Shown here: one piece after another, positions 1 to 6,525 of the stretch
How the letters are laid out: every line of letters begins with the position of its first letter
Numbering within the stretch: position 1 is the stretch's first letter
NCBI GenBank assembly: GCA_002347705.1
Contig: DDWY01000093.1
Location: 1 to 22,612 of the forward strand
DNA: 22,612 bases
Direction: 5' to 3'
Origin: Anaerolineaceae bacterium UBA2274
GTDB taxonomy: Bacteria; Chloroflexota; Anaerolineae; Anaerolineales; Anaerolineaceae
Translations under genes and position numbers: made by a program
Notes under the pieces: model-generated
The model's database searches: none
What the model was told of the DNA's origin: nothing
Seen by the model: only the letters and a program-made list of their open reading frames with translations

Positions 1-1
1 C

Positions 2-160
2 GAAGCCAAGCAAGGGCATGGCTTGGGACGTTGTCGCTATCTTGGCAAAGTGAAGTTCGCGGTGCAGGCCTTCTTCACTGCGATGGCGCACAATTTGAAA
101 CGATTGGTCAAACTCCTGACAGGGGTCGGCTTCAAAGTGCAACCCGCTTCAGGCGCTTAA
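2..160 (+). CDS. IS1182-like transposase, C-terminal fragment (5' end outside window)
   Basis: An open frame enters from the left edge and stops at 158-160. It encodes 52 residues with the signature EAKQGHGLGRCRYLG, then a helical tail with AHNLKRLVKLL. This matches the end of IS1182/IS5-like DDE transposases, where the E of the EAK(x)HGL motif is the last catalytic acid and is followed by an 'R(A/C)RYxG' and a 'NLKR(L/M)' helix. Only the C-terminus is visible, so whether the element is intact cannot be judged. I could not identify its right terminal repeat in the ~165 bp before the next gene. Family assignment comes from motif recognition only. Confidence 0.72.
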   Translation, partial: EAKQGHGLGRCRYLGKVKFAVQAFFTAMAHNLKRLVKLLTGVGFKVQPASGA

Positions 161-335
161 CCCAGGGTGTATTGTCGGTGGTGGTCAAAAGGTAGGTAAA
201 AAATAACCAAAATAAGGTGAATTATGAACACCCCTGAGGCATGATTGCCCCTGTTTTCGATGAAATTCCAGCTTATGAGCAGGCATTTTCACCTAATCTC
301 TTCTTTTTTCAACAACCTCGGTTAGGTGAGCCTTA
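161..335. other. intergenic gap between IS remnant and kinase gene
   Basis: No coding frame is convincing here. The stretch must contain the right end of the IS element. It also holds the left arm of an inverted repeat (289-296 with 322-329) that surrounds the -35 region of the next gene. Confidence 0.5.
289..329. promoter_or_regulatory. inverted repeat TCACCTAA...TTAGGTGA, candidate operator
   Basis: Perfect 8-bp arms lie at 289-296 and 322-329, separated by 25 nt. The arms extend to 10 bp with one mismatch. The right arm ends 6 nt before the extended -10 box, so a bound dimer or a looped structure would cover the -35 region. The sequence shows only the symmetry; the regulator is unknown. 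Confidence 0.4.
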
Positions 336-344
336 TGCTAAAAT
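336..344 (+). promoter_or_regulatory. extended -10 promoter TGCTAAAAT
   Basis: TGn followed by TAAAAT, 23 nt before the ATG at 368, with GGAGGT (358-363) between. No good -35 is seen, as is usual for extended -10 promoters. Its position supports translation starting at 368 rather than at the in-frame GTG at 326. Confidence 0.5.
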
Positions 345-367
345 CAAGAAAAAGTCCGGAGGTCAGG

Positions 368-853
368 ATGGAAATTTCGCTTGTGACGATTGAAAAGCCT
401 GAAGCAATCAATTTTGTGCTAGGGCAGTCGCATTTTATCAAGACGGTTGAGGATGTACACGAAGCGTTGGTGAACACAGTTCCCGGCATCAAGTTTGGGC
501 TGGCGTTTTGTGAGGCATCCGGCGAATGCCTGGTGCGGTGGACCGGTACGGACGAGGAGATGATCAAGCTGGCAAAGGAAAACGCTCTGGCGATTGGCGC
601 CGGTCACAGCTTTATTCTGTTTTTGGGTGAAGGGTTCTACCCGATAAATATCCTTAAAACCCTGCAGAATGTACCGGAAATCTGCGGATTTTTCTGCGCA
701 ACAGCTAATCCAGCGGAAGTGATCGTCATGGAGACCGAATTGGGGCGCGGCATAATAGGCGTGGTGGACGGGTTTTCGCCGAAGGGTGTTGAGGATGAGG
801 ACGGGATCGCCTGGCGCAAGGGATTCCTGCGGACGATCGGGTATAAGTTCTAA
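368..853 (+). CDS. adenosine-specific kinase family protein
   Basis: A 161-residue protein that fills the whole length of the adenosine-specific kinase family (PF04008; structure known from Pyrobaculum PAE2307, described as binding AMP/adenosine). The family's N-terminal block is present: IEKPEAINFVLGQSHFIKTV, then a 'PGIKFGLAFCEASG' block and 'VRWTGTDEE'. A 'GAGHSFILFL' strand, 'CATANP' and 'GRGIIGVVDG' follow. I chose ATG 368 because it has GGAGGT 4 nt upstream and matches the family's start; GTG 326 would add 14 residues that look unlike the family. The gene ends 1 nt from the stop of rdgB on the other strand, so the two transcripts converge with no room for a separate terminator. Both neighbours act on purine compounds, but a functional link is only inferred. 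The true cellular reaction of this family is poorly established. Confidence 0.85.
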   Translation: MEISLVTIEKPEAINFVLGQSHFIKTVEDVHEALVNTVPGIKFGLAFCEASGECLVRWTGTDEEMIKLAKENALAIGAGHSFILFLGEGFYPINILKTLQNVPEICGFFCATANPAEVIVMETELGRGIIGVVDGFSPKGVEDEDGIAWRKGFLRTIGYKF

Positions 854-854
854 C

Positions 855-1460
855 TCAAACCTGGCGCAGCGGAAATTCAAGTTGTTTGACTATTCCTGAG
901 ACGGCTTTGCCGCGATGGCTTAGCTGATTCTTTTTGGCGGGTTCAAGCTCTGCCATCGTATTGTCAGTGCCATCCACCAGAAAGATTGGATCGTAGCCAA
1001 AGCCGTTATTTCCACGGAACTCAGGAATTATCTGCCCTGTGCAGGTCCCGTGGCTGGTGAAAATCTCCCCCTGAGGTGTGAGCAGCACAACTTCGCAGTG
1101 AAAGGCGGCACGCCAGGGACGGGGGAGGTCCTGCAGGCGTTCGAGCAGATACAGGCAGCGATCATGGCTGGTGGCTTTTAGATCCGGCAGGAATCGGTGC
1201 GAGTGGATACCGGGGGCACCCTGGAGGGCATCGACCTCGAGACCGGAATCATCTGCCAGGACCTGATTTTGTCCATCCTGCCAGTAAGCCTGGGCTTTGA
1301 GGAGGGCATTTTCAAAATAGGAATTTCCACTCTCAATGACATCATTGAATAGACCAAGATCGGCAGGGGTTTGCAGGGTCACATCGTATGGCAGAAAGAT
1401 GGATCTGAACTCTTCGACTTTGTGGGGGTTGTTGGTGGCAAGCAGTAGTGTGGGGGTCAT
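855..1460 (-). CDS. rdgB: XTP/dITP pyrophosphatase (Ham1/RdgB family)
   Basis: Hydrolyses non-canonical purine nucleoside triphosphates (ITP, dITP, XTP) to the monophosphate plus PPi, cleaning the nucleotide pool in the cytoplasm. The 201-residue protein has the family motifs: TNNPHK at 9-14 (substrate loop), DDSGLEVDAL (catalytic Asp), NGFGYDPIF (base recognition) and LSHRGKA near the C-terminus. Length is normal. I start at ATG 1458-1460, giving MTPTLLLATNN as in relatives; an in-frame ATG at 1485-1487 would add nine residues. Neither has a strong Shine-Dalgarno. It is divergent from yceD, so the region 1461-1539 must hold both promoters; only the rightward one is clear. Confidence 0.93.
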   Translation of the reverse strand: MTPTLLLATNNPHKVEEFRSIFLPYDVTLQTPADLGLFNDVIESGNSYFENALLKAQAYWQDGQNQVLADDSGLEVDALQGAPGIHSHRFLPDLKATSHDRCLYLLERLQDLPRPWRAAFHCEVVLLTPQGEIFTSHGTCTGQIIPEFRGNNGFGYDPIFLVDGTDNTMAELEPAKKNQLSHRGKAVSGIVKQLEFPLRQV

Positions 1461-1500
1461 GGTCGGTGAGCAAGGTTTTAAGGGCATAAACTTTCTTGAA

Positions 1501-1509
1501 TGATATAAT
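1501..1509 (+). promoter_or_regulatory. extended -10 promoter TGATATAAT for yceD
   Basis: Perfect extended -10 (TG, one base, TATAAT) 30 nt before the yceD start codon. No convincing -35 hexamer. The predicted leader of about 24 nt has no recognisable Shine-Dalgarno sequence. Confidence 0.6.
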
Positions 1510-1539
1510 CTTGTTTAGATCTTTAAATTGTAACTGACT

Positions 1540-2025
1540 ATGGAAAAAACACATCACCCCCTACGCACCAACATTGGATACTTTTTTAATAAACCGATCG
1601 GTTTTTCCCGTGATTTTACGGTGGAATATCTGGAAGTGTTCATTGAACCTGATCTGCAACTTTTCAATCTGAGCGGGCGCTTTAGCTTTTCGCGCACACG
1701 CGAGGGGCTTCTGCTGCAAGCAGCTTTTGAAGCTGAGATCGACAGCCGCTGTAATCGCTGCCTTGATCCTTTCCGGGCAATACTCTCGACAGAGTTCGAG
1801 GAACTTTACGTTTTTGGCAACCGCACACAAGAAGAATTTGATGAAGAAATCATCCCTAAAGACGGCTACATAGACCTTGGAAGGCCTATAAGGGATTACC
1901 TCTTGCTGGATCTGCCCATCAACCTGGTATGCAAACCGGATTGCAAGGGGATCTGCGTGGAGTGCGGCGCTAACCTCAACCGTGAAATCTGCGAGCACAC
2001 CGACAGCCGGATCATTTTAGACTAA
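1540..2025 (+). CDS. yceD: YceD / DUF177 family protein
   Basis: A 161-residue member of the DUF177 (YceD) family, whose members are linked to 23S rRNA accumulation and ribosome assembly. It has the typical cysteine layout: C71-x2-C74 in 'CNRCLDPF', and the C-terminal cluster C131, C135, C139, C142 in 'CKPDCKGICVECGANLN', probably a metal site. An acidic stretch lies between them (about 86-112). In most bacteria yceD is followed directly by rpmF (ribosomal protein L32); here metG follows after about 70 nt and no rpmF is visible. The start ATG 1540 is the only reasonable one; the upstream bases show no clear ribosome binding site. Confidence 0.85.
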   Translation: MEKTHHPLRTNIGYFFNKPIGFSRDFTVEYLEVFIEPDLQLFNLSGRFSFSRTREGLLLQAAFEAEIDSRCNRCLDPFRAILSTEFEELYVFGNRTQEEFDEEIIPKDGYIDLGRPIRDYLLLDLPINLVCKPDCKGICVECGANLNREICEHTDSRIILD

Positions 2026-2056
2026 GATAAACAAGCGTTTTTATTGGTGCGGTGGA

Positions 2057-2065
2057 TGATAAAAT
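2057..2065 (+). promoter_or_regulatory. possible extended -10 (TGATAAAAT) before metG
   Basis: TGn plus TAAAAT, 31 nt before the metG ATG, with an imperfect T-rich -35 candidate around 2038-2043. It would let metG be expressed apart from yceD. The short gap means read-through from yceD is equally possible. Confidence 0.35.
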
Positions 2066-2096
2066 ACTCCATCGATTTTTTGTGAGGAGAATTGCC

Positions 2097-3905
2097 ATGA
2101 CTGAGAACATTTTGATTGCCATTGCCTGGCCTTATGCCAACTCGGACATCCATGTGGGGAATATCACCGGTTCCCATTTGCCTGGGGATATCGTTGCCAG
2201 GTATCACCGCCTGCGTGGGCGCAATGTGCTGATGGTCAGCGGCTCTGACTCGCACGGCACAGCCATTACAATTAAAGCAGATCAACTGGGAAAAGCTCCG
2301 GAAGAAATCTACAAACACTACCACCCAAGGTTTATTGAACTCTTTAAGAAACTTGGCATCAGTTACGATATTTTCACTTCCACCCACACTGAAAACCACT
2401 TTGATGTGGCACAGAAGGTGTTTTTAACGCTGCTTGAAAATGGTTACCTGAAGACGACCATATCCAGGCAGTGGTTCAGCCCTTCGCTTGGCCGCTTCCT
2501 GCCGGATCGCTACGTGGAAGGCACCTGCTACATCTGCGGCAATCCGGAAGCCCGCAGTGACCAATGCGAAAAGTGCGGCAATGAATTGGAAGCCGAAAAG
2601 CTGATAAATCCGCGCTCAAAAGTGGACGATTCAACCCCGGAACTCAGGGAAACCGAACACTTTTTCCTCGATTTATCCTCCCTGGAGCCGCAAATTGAGG
2701 AGTTTCTGAAAGCGCGGGAAAGTTACTGGCGACCGAACGTGCTCAGGCAATCCCTGGGGACAATCCAATCGGTGGGGCTCAAACCAACTTCCATCACCAG
2801 GGATCTCGATTGGGGGATTCCGGTACCCTTGGATGACTGGAAAGGCAAGAGCCTTTACGTTTGGTTTGAAGCAGTGATGGGCTACCTTTCATCAGCGATC
2901 GAATGGTCCAAACTGACCGGGAATAACGATGCCTGGCGGGATTGGTGGATTGATCCGAGCGCGAAGGCTTTTTATTTTATTGGCAAAGACAACATCACCT
3001 TTCACGCCGTCACCTGGCCGGCAGAGCTGCTTGGTATGGGCGATGGCTTTGACCGCCGCATGGGGACGGAGAATCCACAGCCGTTGGTCCTGCCGTACAA
3101 TGTGCCGGCTAACGAGTTCATGAACCTGGAAGGCAGGAAGATCAGCGGCAGCCACAACTGGGCGGTTTGGGGGCTGGACGCGCTTGAAAGGTACGACGCG
3201 GACGCGATCCGCTACTATCTGACCAATGCCATGCCGGAACAGCGCGACACTGATTGGGATTGGGAGGAGTTCTTCCAGCGCAATAACAACGAACTGGTAG
3301 CCACCTGGGGCAACCTGGTAAACCGGGTTTTATCGTTTACATTCAAGAATTTTGACGGCAGGATACCCAACCCAGGGCAGCTGCGTGAGAGTGATGAAGC
3401 ACTGCTGCAGGTGATCAAGGCCGGCTTCGACAGCGTGGCAATAAAGTTGGAGCAGGTGGAGTTGAAGGCAGGGCTGGCTGAGGTAATGGCGCTGGCTGCT
3501 GAAGTGAACAAGTACCTGGATGTGCATGCGCCCTGGTTTGAAATCAAGACCGACCGCGACCAGGCTGCAAAATCGCTTTACACTGCGATCCAGGCGATTG
3601 AATGGATCAAAATCATGAGCGCACCGTTTCTGCCCAACACCAGCGAGAGCCTGCACCAGATACTGGCGCATGGGGAGCCGCTGTTTGGAAAACAATTCTC
3701 CCGCTTCGTGCAGGACTCGCTTGGCGAACACGAAATACTCGGATTGGATAATAATAACGCGTCAGGCAGGTTGGGGCAGGACGTTTGGGAGCCAGTGGAA
3801 CTGGAATGGGGCAGGGAGTTTAATCAGCCTGTGCCTCTGATCAAGAAGCTCGACCACAAAATCGTTGAGGAAGAGCGCGCGAGGTTGGGTAAACAGAGCC
3901 ATTAG
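2097..3905 (+). CDS. metG: methionyl-tRNA synthetase
   Basis: Charges tRNA-Met with methionine using ATP. The 602-residue protein begins MTENILIAIAWPYAN and has the HIGH-type motif as HVGN (19-22), the KMSKS-type loop as KISGS (348-352), and an inserted zinc knuckle with C134/C137 and C147/C150 (CYIC...CEKC). The anticodon-binding helices follow ('WGNLVNRVLSF', 'KYLDVHAPW', 'PFLPNTS'). It ends shortly after the anticodon domain, so the C-terminal EMAP-like tRNA-binding/dimerisation domain of the E. coli enzyme is absent, as in many bacterial forms. GAGGAG at 2084-2089 fixes the start at 2097; a longer frame from 2052 lacks such support. Strand and spacing fit co-transcription with yceD. Confidence 0.95.
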   Translation: MTENILIAIAWPYANSDIHVGNITGSHLPGDIVARYHRLRGRNVLMVSGSDSHGTAITIKADQLGKAPEEIYKHYHPRFIELFKKLGISYDIFTSTHTENHFDVAQKVFLTLLENGYLKTTISRQWFSPSLGRFLPDRYVEGTCYICGNPEARSDQCEKCGNELEAEKLINPRSKVDDSTPELRETEHFFLDLSSLEPQIEEFLKARESYWRPNVLRQSLGTIQSVGLKPTSITRDLDWGIPVPLDDWKGKSLYVWFEAVMGYLSSAIEWSKLTGNNDAWRDWWIDPSAKAFYFIGKDNITFHAVTWPAELLGMGDGFDRRMGTENPQPLVLPYNVPANEFMNLEGRKISGSHNWAVWGLDALERYDADAIRYYLTNAMPEQRDTDWDWEEFFQRNNNELVATWGNLVNRVLSFTFKNFDGRIPNPGQLRESDEALLQVIKAGFDSVAIKLEQVELKAGLAEVMALAAEVNKYLDVHAPWFEIKTDRDQAAKSLYTAIQAIEWIKIMSAPFLPNTSESLHQILAHGEPLFGKQFSRFVQDSLGEHEILGLDNNNASGRLGQDVWEPVELEWGREFNQPVPLIKKLDHKIVEEERARLGKQSH

Positions 3906-4045
3906 TTGACGTTGTTACTGAATTCAACCCCGAAAAATTACGTGGCAAAGTTGGCGAAATCCGGGTAAAGGCTTTGATTGATATGTTTTGATGCTGGGTA
4001 GTCGTAGGTCAGGCTACGCAGTTGAACCTGACATCGAGAATGTAG
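3906..4045. other. gap after metG with a possible coding remnant and REP hairpin
   Basis: A 31-codon stretch in another frame than metG (about 3890-3985, ending in TGA) reads like the tail of a real protein (DVVTEFNPEKLRGKVGE then IRVKALIDMF). It has no start codon of its own and stops just before the first REP hairpin. I cannot name a family. Confidence 0.3.
4003..4035 (+). repeat. REP hairpin 1 with 5' GTAG
   Basis: GTAG (4004-4007) directly abuts a stem GTCAGG (4008-4013) / CCTGAC (4027-4032). It has the same orientation and flanks (CGTAG... and ...ACATC) as the hairpin at 4089-4123 and is the inverse of that at 4801-4833. It lies just beyond the 3' end of the RAYT gene. Confidence 0.75.
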
Positions 4046-4708
4046 TCACACACGTACCTGATCCTTTCTTTGTATAGATACCCATTTGCGTAGGTCAGGT
4101 TCCGCTTTTGAACCTGACATCACAAAAGCCAGCCTAAGCACGTTTAGTCTTTTCTTTCCTTGACTGAAATCTTTACGTCGCTTATCGACTCTTCCCTCCC
4201 CATATGAATACTTGCCCTTCTTGAACACTTTCGAATCAATTTCAAGTGAGTAATCTTCAATTTTGCCATAATACTCCCAATAACTCGACCACTGCCAATC
4301 AAATGTGTCAGAAAGCCCATGTTTGACTGGGTTGTAATGGATGTAATCAAAGCAGTGCTTAAAGTCACCCTGATCTCTTATTGTATGTTCCCAAAAGCGC
4401 CCCTGCCAAACATCGATTGCTGGATTACCCAAAATTCCACGGATTGCGGCTGTTGTTTTCTTCTTGATCTCTTTTATTCTTGAGGAGAAATCATGGTCAG
4501 CAATGTCCAGCGTGATCAGGAGATGAATATGATCAGGCAGGATGCAATACGCAATTAAATCAAAGTGGTGATAACGTTGCACGGCTGAAAATGCAGAGAG
4601 AAAGGCTTCGACACACCGCTTGTCATCGAAGTAATGTGTTCTTTTTGAGGTAACAAGGGTGAAAAAATAGGTTCCACCAGCGACGTAATTACGAATGAAA
4701 TTGGGCAT
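4046..4708 (-). CDS. REP-associated tyrosine transposase (RAYT)
   Basis: A Y1-type single-strand DNA endonuclease of the IS200/IS605-related RAYT family, thought to bind and move REP hairpins. In 220 residues it shows the N-terminal RNYVAGGTYFFTLVT block, the HUH pair as H60 and H62 in 'LPDHIHLLI', the 'WQGRFWEHTI' block, and the catalytic-tyrosine block DYIHYNPVKHGL (Tyr122 is the likely nucleophile). Length is on the long side of the family, with a basic C-terminal extension. The gene is flanked by GTAG-footed hairpins in opposite orientations on its two sides, the usual REPtron layout. It has inserted between metG and the nucleosidase gene. All catalytic residues look intact, so it may be active. 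Confidence 0.92.
   Translation of the reverse strand: MPNFIRNYVAGGTYFFTLVTSKRTHYFDDKRCVEAFLSAFSAVQRYHHFDLIAYCILPDHIHLLITLDIADHDFSSRIKEIKKKTTAAIRGILGNPAIDVWQGRFWEHTIRDQGDFKHCFDYIHYNPVKHGLSDTFDWQWSSYWEYYGKIEDYSLEIDSKVFKKGKYSYGEGRVDKRRKDFSQGKKRLNVLRLAFVMSGSKAEPDLRKWVSIQRKDQVRV
4089..4123 (+). repeat. REP hairpin 2 with 5' GTAG
   Basis: GTAG at 4090-4093, then a perfect 9-bp stem GTCAGGTTC (4094-4102) / GAACCTGAC (4110-4118) with a 7-nt loop. It lies inside the last codons of the RAYT reading frame, so the repeat encodes part of the transposase C-terminus. Confidence 0.8.
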
Positions 4709-4800
4709 GTATGAAGTGTAAATGGGTAGACGTAAAAGCGCAAATAATCGAGGGAAAATGGTTAAAAAAAGGATTCAGAATCGCCCATGCAGATGTTTGT

Positions 4801-4833
4801 GATGTCAGGTTGAACTGCGCAACCTGACCTACG
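4801..4833 (-). repeat. REP hairpin 3, inverse orientation
   Basis: Perfect 9-bp stem GTCAGGTTG (4804-4812) / CAACCTGAC (4820-4828) followed by CTAC (4829-4832), so GTAG sits at the 5' foot on the minus strand. It is the reverse complement arrangement of hairpins 1 and 2 and lies about 95 nt upstream of the RAYT start. Confidence 0.8.
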
Positions 4834-4890
4834 AGGATGGGCGATAAATTCAAAAGAGTAAAGATTGGACTTCTGTTGGCTGACACTAAT

Positions 4891-4947
4891 GATGGCAGGT
4901 TCAACCCTTGCAGCTTCGCCGCGAGGGCAGGAACGGAACCTGCCCTA
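4891..4947 (-). repeat. degenerate REP-like nested hairpin at the end of the nucleosidase gene
   Basis: Outer stem GGCAGGTTC (4894-4902) / GAACCTGCC (4936-4944), 9 bp. Inside is a second stem CCCTTGC / GCGAGGG with one G-T pair. The foot is ATAG rather than GTAG. It begins right at the stop codon of the nucleosidase gene and may serve as its transcript end, though no T-run follows. Confidence 0.6.
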
Positions 4948-5646
4948 TGGGAAGACGTACTCATTAAATTCCGAAAGATAAAAAGGCAGGTCGGTGAGAA
5001 GTTTTCTCATCAAATCTGCGAGGCGGGAACGCCAGAGGTTCACTCCGTTGTCTGTTTCTGAGCCCTGGGGAGACACAAGGTCGGATACAGCTCTCAAAGC
5101 AAGCCAGGGGGTTTGGTTTCGCGCGGCGACCCAGGCGAAAGCCCCCGTTTCCCAATCGGCAGCCGCGGCTTGATGTGTTTGTGTCAGGAGATCATAAGTC
5201 CGAAAATCAATATCCTGATCGGCAGAAGCAATGCGTGCTCTGCGCGTTCCTGCCGGCAGCGGATTGGTGATCCAGGAGGTGTCGCATCCAGTACGATAAT
5301 GGTCAATGGCAACAAAGGGGTCATCCATGCGCTCAACAATGTCGTAGATCAAAGTTTCTGAGACAAGCAGTATTTCGCCAACTTCGCTAAAGCCGGAGAA
5401 TCCACCGCAGGTGCCGATATTGATGATCAATTCGGGATGATACTGGTTGATGACGTACTGAGTGGAGGCTGCGGTGGCGATTTTACCCCAACCAGAATGG
5501 AAAAACAGGCAGGGTTGACCTGCGAGCTTGATTTGGAAATATGTACCCAACGTGCTCTGCTGGATCAAAGTCGGCTGCAGGATGGCTTTGACAGCCTCCC
5601 ATTCACCATTGGCACTGACCAGGACCGGGATGATTTTTTGGGGCAT
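4945..5646 (-). CDS. MTA/SAH nucleosidase-like protein (PNP/UDP phosphorylase superfamily)
   Basis: A 233-residue purine nucleoside phosphorylase/nucleosidase-fold protein (PF01048). Visible blocks are the N-terminal strand 'KIIPVLVSANGEWEAV', 'GWGKIATAASTQYVI', the central INIGTCGGF loop, and 'ALRAVSDLV', whose Asp matches the base-protonating Asp of MTA/SAH nucleosidase. In the usual E-M-E-G-A block this protein reads DWETGAFAW, so the ribose-binding Glu appears to be Thr and a neighbouring residue is Glu. Specificity for MTA, SAH or another nucleoside (for example a futalosine-like compound) is therefore open. Its ATG lies 2 nt after the stop codon of the nitroreductase gene, so it is the last gene of the uvrC operon. 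Confidence 0.78.
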   Translation of the reverse strand: MPQKIIPVLVSANGEWEAVKAILQPTLIQQSTLGTYFQIKLAGQPCLFFHSGWGKIATAASTQYVINQYHPELIINIGTCGGFSGFSEVGEILLVSETLIYDIVERMDDPFVAIDHYRTGCDTSWITNPLPAGTRRARIASADQDIDFRTYDLLTQTHQAAAADWETGAFAWVAARNQTPWLALRAVSDLVSPQGSETDNGVNLWRSRLADLMRKLLTDLPFYLSEFNEYVFP

Positions 5647-5648
5647 GA

Positions 5649-6410
5649 TCAGGCTGCGGATAGTTTCTTCCCGACGGATGCCATGTAGGCGGTGAAGCGC
5701 TCTTTTCCGTCGAGTTCAAACACTGTGTCAGCCAGTTGATCATCAAAGGCGGCAATCGCGCAGACGCCATAGCCAATCGATTCAGCCGCCAGGTAGAGAT
5801 TCTGGCAGACATGACCCGCGTCGAGGTAGATGTAGCGGTAAGCACGCATGCCGTAACGCCACGACGTGCGGTATACCTCGGCAATCCAAAAGAAGGTTAC
5901 AGCCGAATTGAGGACTTGTTTCTGGTTATAAGTGGTTGAATGTGCGGCCTGCAGAGCCTCTGTGCCGGATTTCCAGAGTTCAAGCGCGTGCTGCTCTGGC
6001 AGGTAGTGATAGATCCCAGGCTCGAGCCCCTCAACCCGCTGGATCGCGAGGTAAGTCTCAAACGGATGTCGCGATCCGGCTGAAGGCACATAACGGCGGG
6101 TCAGTTTTTGGGTTTGAGATCCTTCGCGCAGACCCTGTGTCAGGCGCAGCAAATAACCCAGTTCAGCCAGGGAGAGAATCGCTTCGGTGTCATAGCGGCG
6201 GTGGCTGCGGCGGTCGAGGACAAGCTGCTCAAAGTCGTTTTGAGGCGGTGAGAAGAGCGTTGGATCTGGAAGCTGCACTTGCGGCAGGTTTGGGTCGGGC
6301 TGGGGCAGGTATTGCGGAAATGCTTCCCCAAGCTTCTCCGGAGAGGGACCCATATTGACGTTACTGCTGGCTTGCTGGAAGGCATCGCCGGCCTGTTCGT
6401 ATCTGGGCAT
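5649..6410 (-). CDS. SagB/ThcOx-type nitroreductase family dehydrogenase
   Basis: An FMN-dependent oxidoreductase of the SagB type; relatives oxidise thiazolines/oxazolines in peptide natural products, but many are stand-alone. Of 253 residues, motifs seen are RRSHRRYD (67-74; FMN phosphate contact), LAELGYLLRLTQG, the PSAGSRHPFETYL block (109-121), GIYHYLP (132-138), and the C-terminal YIYLDAGHVCQNLYLAAE / GYGVCAIAAFDD helix-strand pair. The first ~60 residues are proline-rich and low in conservation. AGGAGG lies 4 nt before the ATG, and the upstream small gene's stop codon TAG is part of that ribosome binding site. No cyclodehydratase or precursor peptide is nearby, so an azole-forming role is not supported here. 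Confidence 0.85.
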   Translation of the reverse strand: MPRYEQAGDAFQQASSNVNMGPSPEKLGEAFPQYLPQPDPNLPQVQLPDPTLFSPPQNDFEQLVLDRRSHRRYDTEAILSLAELGYLLRLTQGLREGSQTQKLTRRYVPSAGSRHPFETYLAIQRVEGLEPGIYHYLPEQHALELWKSGTEALQAAHSTTYNQKQVLNSAVTFFWIAEVYRTSWRYGMRAYRYIYLDAGHVCQNLYLAAESIGYGVCAIAAFDDQLADTVFELDGKERFTAYMASVGKKLSAA

Positions 6411-6418
6411 TGTTCCTC

Positions 6419-6523
6419 CTAAAACCGGAACATGGAAAGGATCATTGCAAGGACGATAATGATCGCCAGAATAGCCATCAATATATTATAAGTGCGTCCA
6501 GAAGTGTTCGATTTTTTTGCCAT
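6419..6523 (-). CDS. small single-pass membrane protein, 34 aa
   Basis: A 34-residue frame: a short polar, basic start (MAKKSNTSGRTY), then a hydrophobic segment from about residue 13 to 31 (ILMAILAIIIVLAMILSMF), ending RF-stop. It is a textbook single transmembrane segment with positive N-terminal residues, suggesting the N-terminus stays in the cytoplasm. GGAG lies 7 nt before its ATG, inside the end of uvrC. The ATG is 2 nt after the uvrC stop codon, and the TAG stop forms part of the AGGAGG used by the next gene. This tight packing on both sides argues that it is translated. I recognise no family. Confidence 0.75.
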   Translation of the reverse strand: MAKKSNTSGRTYNILMAILAIIIVLAMILSMFRF

Positions 6524-6525
6524 AT

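Noticed and set aside
5649..6410. azole-modified peptide biosynthetic cluster around the SagB homologue
   Set aside because: No cyclodehydratase, precursor peptide, protease or transporter is encoded nearby; the 34-aa neighbour is a membrane span and lacks a Cys/Ser/Thr-rich core.
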